NCBI GenBank assembly: GCA_934378025.1
Contig: CAKRPM010000021.1
Span: 1-10,745, forward strand
Length of the DNA stretch: 10,745 bases
Source: an uncultured Eubacteriales bacterium
Lineage (GTDB): Bacteria > Bacillota > Clostridia > Oscillospirales > QAKW01
Reading direction: 5' to 3'
Shown: positions 6,064-10,745 of the stretch, piece by piece
Numbering within the stretch: position 1 is the stretch's first letter
How the letters are laid out: every line of letters begins with the position of its first letter
Made by a program: the position numbers and the translations under genes
Notes under the pieces: generated by a model
The model's input: the letters and a program-made list of their open reading frames with translations, nothing else
Databases searched by the model: none
What the model was told of the DNA's origin: nothing

Positions 6064-7188
6064 ATGAAAAAAATGAAATTAACGGCGCCCTGCCTGTTCG
6101 GCCTGGAAAGCGTATTAAAGGATGAAATTTCCTTTCTCGGTTATTCGGTTATCGAGGTGACGGACGGTCGGGTGACTTTTGAGGGCGATTTCGAGGCGGT
6201 TGCCCGCTGCAATATGTTTTTACGCACGGCCGAGCGGGTGCTGATCGAGCTCGGCCGTTGGAGAGCGGAAAGTTTTGAAGCGCTTTTTGAAGGAGTGAAA
6301 AAACTGCCGCTGGAAAAATTCATCGGGCGGACGGACGCATTCCCCATAAAAGGCACCTGTCTCAAGAGCAAGCTTCATTCGGTTCCCGATTGCCAAAAAA
6401 TTATTAAAAAAGCGGCGGTCAATGCCCTGGGCGCCGTATACGGAATTTCCCGTTTTGAAGAAAGCGGCGCGAGAGTGCAAATGCAGTTTATGATCTTTAA
6501 AGATACGGTGCATTTGTATTTGGATACAACGGGTGCCGCTTTGTATAAACGCGGATATCGTGCGTCTTCCAATGCCGCGCCGCTGCGGGAAACCATTGCG
6601 GCCGCCATGGTCAAGCTGTCCAGATACAGCGCGGGCATTGAATTTTATGATCCGATGTGCGGTTCGGGCACGATCGCCATTGAAGCGGCGATGAAAGCCG
6701 CGGATATTGCCCCCGGATTGGGGAGAAGGTTTGATTACGAGTATTGGGGCTGCATCCCCCGCGGGCTGGCGGCACGGGTGCGCACCGAGGCGCTGGAACG
6801 CCGCAAGGCACTCAGCGAGCCGATCGTATTTGCCTCGGACATTTCACCGGAGGCTGTGGAACTGACGCGGCATAACGCGGTACTGGCCGGGGTGAAAAAA
6901 GGCGTCTGGGCGGAGTGCGCCGACGTTGCCGATTTTGCGCCGCGTTCTCAGAAGGGGGTCATTGTGACCAATCCGCCGTACGGCGAACGTATGCTGGATA
7001 AGCAGCAAGCGGCGGCGCTTTATAAGGTGATGGGGCGCGCATTGTGGCATCCGGGTCATCGGTTGTATGTCATTGCGCCGGCCGAGGATGACTTTGAAAG
7101 CTTTTTTGCACATCCTGCGGATAAAAAGCGTAAAATTTATAACGGGATGCTGACCTGCAATATCTATCAGTATTTCAGAAAAAAATAA
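6064..7188 (+). CDS. THUMP-domain class I SAM-dependent rRNA methyltransferase (RlmL/YpsC type)
   Basis: The 374-residue product has an N-terminal ferredoxin-like/THUMP RNA-binding half (about 1-165, beginning KLTAPCLFGLESVLKDEI) and a C-terminal Rossmann methyltransferase half. SAM-binding motif I is DPMCGSGT (196-203), an acidic motif II is ASDISPEAVELT (257-268), and the catalytic motif IV is NPPYGERM (303-310), typical of N2-guanine RNA methyltransferases. The family methylates a guanine in 23S rRNA (G2445 in E. coli for RlmL). The target here is inferred. It starts 3 bases after the glucokinase stop, separated by a second in-frame TAG (6061-6063). There is no clear Shine-Dalgarno, so coupling to glucokinase translation is likely. 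An ATG at 6073 is an alternative start. Only an A/T hairpin without GC pairs follows the stop, so read-through to groES cannot be excluded. Confidence 0.9.
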   Translation: MKKMKLTAPCLFGLESVLKDEISFLGYSVIEVTDGRVTFEGDFEAVARCNMFLRTAERVLIELGRWRAESFEALFEGVKKLPLEKFIGRTDAFPIKGTCLKSKLHSVPDCQKIIKKAAVNALGAVYGISRFEESGARVQMQFMIFKDTVHLYLDTTGAALYKRGYRASSNAAPLRETIAAAMVKLSRYSAGIEFYDPMCGSGTIAIEAAMKAADIAPGLGRRFDYEYWGCIPRGLAARVRTEALERRKALSEPIVFASDISPEAVELTRHNAVLAGVKKGVWAECADVADFAPRSQKGVIVTNPPYGERMLDKQQAAALYKVMGRALWHPGHRLYVIAPAEDDFESFFAHPADKKRKIYNGMLTCNIYQYFRKK

Positions 7189-7206
7189 TTTTTTTTTGAA
7201 AAAGGG

Positions 7207-7237
7207 TTGCATTTTCCAAAATATGTGATATTATAAT
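7207..7237 (+). promoter_or_regulatory. Promoter of groES-groEL
   Basis: TTGCAT (7207-7212) serves as -35 box. The -10 box is either TATAAT (7232-7237, 19-base spacer) or the overlapping TATTAT (7229-7234, 16-base spacer). The CIRCE operator begins within two bases of the TATAAT, the usual layout for HrcA repression. Confidence 0.75.
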
Positions 7238-7238
7238 T

Positions 7239-7265
7239 TTAGCACTCAGGTATTGCGAGTGCTAA
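7239..7265. promoter_or_regulatory. CIRCE operator (HrcA binding site)
   Basis: TTAGCACTC (7239-7247), nine spacer bases and GAGTGCTAA (7257-7265) match the CIRCE consensus in every arm position. CIRCE is bound by the HrcA repressor, which releases when GroEL is occupied by misfolded protein. It lies across the expected transcription start of groES, 31 bases before the ATG. hrcA itself is not in the window. Confidence 0.98.
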
Positions 7266-9234
<1,969 letters not shown>

Positions 9235-9244
9235 ATCGATGCCG

Positions 9245-9278
9245 AAAAGGGTTGAAGCAAATGCTTCAACCCTTTTTT
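9245..9278 (+). terminator. Rho-independent terminator of groES-groEL
   Basis: GGGTTGAAGC (9249-9258) pairs with GCTTCAACCC (9263-9272) around loop AAAT, extended by AAAA/TTTT, and a run of six T follows. It starts about 10 bases after the groEL stop. The A run on the left could also allow weaker termination from the other side. Confidence 0.94.
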
Positions 9279-9323
9279 ATATGGCGATATCACAGAAAAT
9301 CGGATGGATTTCCGATGAAAACG

Positions 9324-9350
9324 AAAAAAAGAGCCTGCCGTTTGGCAGGC
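9324..9350 (-). terminator. Rho-independent terminator of the TetR-family gene
   Basis: Read on the - strand, GCCTGCC (complement of 9344-9350) and GGCAGGC (complement of 9333-9339) form a perfect 7-bp stem with loop AAAC. TC and a run of seven T follow. It lies about 20 bases beyond the stop of the - strand regulator. Confidence 0.92.
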
Positions 9351-9370
9351 CCCCGAATGATAAAATGATA

Positions 9371-9940
9371 TCAGTGATTTTTTTTCAGGTTTTTCAGTCC
9401 GTCCGCGATAATTCGTTCGGTTAAAACGCTCATTTGTTCGGGCGTTTCCGGCATGCCTTTAAACAACCATTCTTTAAACAGCCCCAAGCATCCGGAAACC
9501 ATAAAGGAGTAATAATAATCGAAATCATTGGTTTCTCCCGTATGATAGATTTTCATATATTCCTGCAGACATTTAATGCGCACCAAGTTTTTCATGCGAT
9601 CGACGAAAAGGGGATCGCCGTTGGGCCCCAACAGCGCCGTGCACATGTCGGCATTTTTGGCCATGTATTTGTAAAGCTCCACCACAATGGGAATTTCATC
9701 GTTGCTGAGCTCTTCGATACTGTGTGCGTTGACCAAATCATTAAATTCGGCAAACATATCATTTTCGATTTGCTCCACCATGTCGTAGATATCTTTATAA
9801 TGAATATAGAAGGTACCTCGATTGATATCCACCAGATCCGCCAATTCCCGAACGGTGATATCTTTGACTCTTTTGGTTTTCATCAGTTGCGTCAGCCCCT
9901 GCCGCAGCAGTGCGCGCGTTTTACGGACACGTCGATCCAT
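9371..9940 (-). CDS. TetR/AcrR-family transcriptional regulator
   Basis: The 189-residue product has the usual TetR length. An N-terminal DNA-binding domain includes ITVRELADLVDINRGTFYIH (28-47), the characteristic TetR helix-turn-helix ending in the GTFYxHY recognition helix, followed by KDIYDMVEQ. The remaining 130 residues form the helical ligand-binding and dimerisation half, with FDYYYSFMVSGCLGLFKEWL resembling the C-terminal domain of Firmicute TetR subgroups near DhaS/YbiH. The start has GAGGG 7 bases upstream. It is divergent from an MMPL transporter across about 165 bases that hold a perfect inverted repeat, so it most likely represses that transporter and perhaps itself. The inducer cannot be read from sequence. 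No clear -10 box for this gene is visible. Confidence 0.93.
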   Translation of the reverse strand: MDRRVRKTRALLRQGLTQLMKTKRVKDITVRELADLVDINRGTFYIHYKDIYDMVEQIENDMFAEFNDLVNAHSIEELSNDEIPIVVELYKYMAKNADMCTALLGPNGDPLFVDRMKNLVRIKCLQEYMKIYHTGETNDFDYYYSFMVSGCLGLFKEWLFKGMPETPEQMSVLTERIIADGLKNLKKNH

Positions 9941-10003
9941 AACAATCCCTCGCTTTTTTGCCTGTTTTTGTACAAAGCAGACGTTTTGTGTTTATTATTC
10001 ATC

Positions 10004-10038
10004 GGTTGAATTATCAATTGGCTATTGATAATTCAACC
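10004..10038. repeat. Perfect inverted repeat, probable TetR-family operator
   Basis: GGTTGAATTATCAAT (10004-10018) and ATTGATAATTCAACC (10024-10038) are exact reverse complements with the five-base centre TGGCT. The right arm contains the -35 box of the transporter promoter. The site is upstream of the predicted transporter start point, so it acts as DNA and not as an RNA hairpin in that transcript. Position between a TetR gene and its divergent neighbour makes it the obvious operator. At 35 bp it is long enough for two dimers. Confidence 0.8.
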
Positions 10039-10052
10039 AAATATAGTATAAT
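10025..10052 (+). promoter_or_regulatory. Promoter of the MMPL transporter gene
   Basis: TTGATA (10025-10030) and a perfect TATAAT (10047-10052) are 16 bases apart. The -35 box lies within the right arm of the inverted repeat, so operator occupancy would exclude RNA polymerase. Confidence 0.75.
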
Positions 10053-10104
10053 GTATTGTAGTTAAAAAGTCAACACTTTGTTCATTATTTGGAGGTCGAT
10101 TTTT

Positions 10105-10745
10105 ATGGTCCGCTTCGGAAAGGCGGTAGTCAAGTGCAAAATTCCCATTTTGATTATTTCAATTTTACTGCTGATCCCGTCGATCATCGGTATGGTAAGC
10201 ACTCGAATCAACTACGATATGCTTTCCTATCTGCCGAGTGATATTGAGACGGTAACCGGCCAGGACATCTTGTTAAATGATTTTTCCAAGGGAGCGTTTT
10301 CCTTGGTCATGGTCGAGGATATGTCCGAAAAAGATGTTTCCGCACTGAAGAAAAAATTTGAGCAGGTCGATCATGTGGAAACGGTTCTTTGGTATGACAG
10401 CATTTTGGATACAACCATCCCCATGGAAATGCTGCCGCAAAAAATCAAGGATGCCTTTAACAACGGAGATACCACGGTAATGGCCATCTTCTTTGATACG
10501 TCCACCTCGGCGGACGCCACGATTGATGCCATTCATGATATTCGTGAAATCGCCGGCAAACAATGCTTGGTTTCGGGCATGTCGGCCGTGGTTACGGATT
10601 TGAAAGACTTGTGCGAAAAGGAAGAACCGATTTATGTCGGTCTGGCGGTGCTGTTTGCCACGATTGCCATGATGCTGCTTTTGGACAACTGGATTATTGC
10701 TTTTGTCTTTTTGCTGAGTATCGGCATGGCGATTTTGTATAACTT
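10105..10745 (+). CDS. MMPL/RND-family membrane transporter (partial, N-terminal part)
   Basis: The frame from ATG 10105 stays open for 213 codons to the window edge; GGAGGT lies 8 bases upstream (10091-10096). The N-terminus has one membrane segment (about residues 12-32, IPILIISILLLIPSIIGMV) followed by INYDMLSYLPSD, the typical start of the first extracellular domain of MMPL/RND proteins. That domain runs to about residue 172. Two further hydrophobic segments follow (about 176-192 and 195-213), as expected before the sterol-sensing-like membrane bundle. Family members export lipids, drugs or other hydrophobic compounds by proton-driven transport. The substrate is unknown here. Divergent arrangement with a TetR regulator suggests induction by the exported compound. 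The rest of the gene lies outside the window. Confidence 0.88.
   Translation, partial: MVRFGKAVVKCKIPILIISILLLIPSIIGMVSTRINYDMLSYLPSDIETVTGQDILLNDFSKGAFSLVMVEDMSEKDVSALKKKFEQVDHVETVLWYDSILDTTIPMEMLPQKIKDAFNNGDTTVMAIFFDTSTSADATIDAIHDIREIAGKQCLVSGMSAVVTDLKDLCEKEEPIYVGLAVLFATIAMMLLLDNWIIAFVFLLSIGMAILYN

Noticed and set aside
7180..7205. Terminator after the methyltransferase gene
   Set aside because: The A and T runs can pair, but there are no stable GC pairs, so I do not call a terminator here.
9434..10009. A 191-codon open frame on the + strand opposite the TetR-family gene
   Set aside because: The - strand frame has a clear TetR helix-turn-helix, a ribosome binding site and a terminator. 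The + frame would run through the intergenic region into the operator and shows only a mirrored composition.
10004..10038. The inverted repeat as a transcription terminator
   Set aside because: It is AT-rich, lacks a following T run, and lies upstream of the predicted transporter start point. An operator explains it better.

Overview
The window reads as chromosomal housekeeping DNA from a Gram-positive Clostridia-type bacterium (phylum Bacillota), perhaps a gut Oscillospirales or Lachnospiraceae relative. The evidence is an HPr kinase/phosphorylase, a perfect CIRCE element in front of groES-groEL, a DivIVA-like coiled-coil protein, strong AGGAGG-type ribosome binding sites, TTGACA/TATAAT promoters and T-rich hairpin terminators. 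I see no insertion sequence, phage gene, CRISPR array or rRNA. The taxonomic placement below phylum is inference.

Left part (1-3210, + strand). The window opens in the last codons of an EAL-domain (cyclic-di-GMP phosphodiesterase-type) protein. Its end overlaps a DivIVA-like coiled-coil gene that closes with a strong terminator. A near-consensus promoter then drives a two-gene unit: a low-molecular-weight protein tyrosine phosphatase and, overlapping it by four bases, a 572-residue protein. The second protein has two XRE-type helix-turn-helix units, a third degenerate repeat and a long C-terminal region I cannot assign. This pair is the least understood part of the window.

Middle part (3190-4063, - strand). 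A bidirectional terminator separates the regulator from a convergent AlkD-type DNA alkylation repair gene. Upstream of alkD is tRNA-Arg(CCG) with its own promoter; a hairpin lies between them and the two may be co-transcribed.

Carbon-control operon (4103-7188, + strand). A promoter with a 14-bp LacI/CcpA-like palindrome in its spacer precedes hprK, a ROK-family glucokinase and a THUMP-type rRNA guanine-N2 methyltransferase, all tightly packed. HPrK sets the phosphorylation state of HPr, the CcpA co-repressor, and glucokinase supplies the glucose-6-phosphate that signals glycolytic flux. The first two genes are therefore functionally linked, and the palindrome suggests feedback on the operon.

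Right part (7207-10745). The CIRCE-controlled groES-groEL operon ends at a strong terminator. Beyond it a TetR-family regulator (- strand) is divergent from an MMPL/RND-type membrane transporter (+ strand, cut by the window end). A perfect 15-bp-arm inverted repeat over the transporter -35 box is the probable TetR operator.

Several starts were moved downstream of the longest reading frame because a Shine-Dalgarno sequence sits inside the longer frame: DivIVA-like 107, hprK 4169, glucokinase 5110, groEL 7594.
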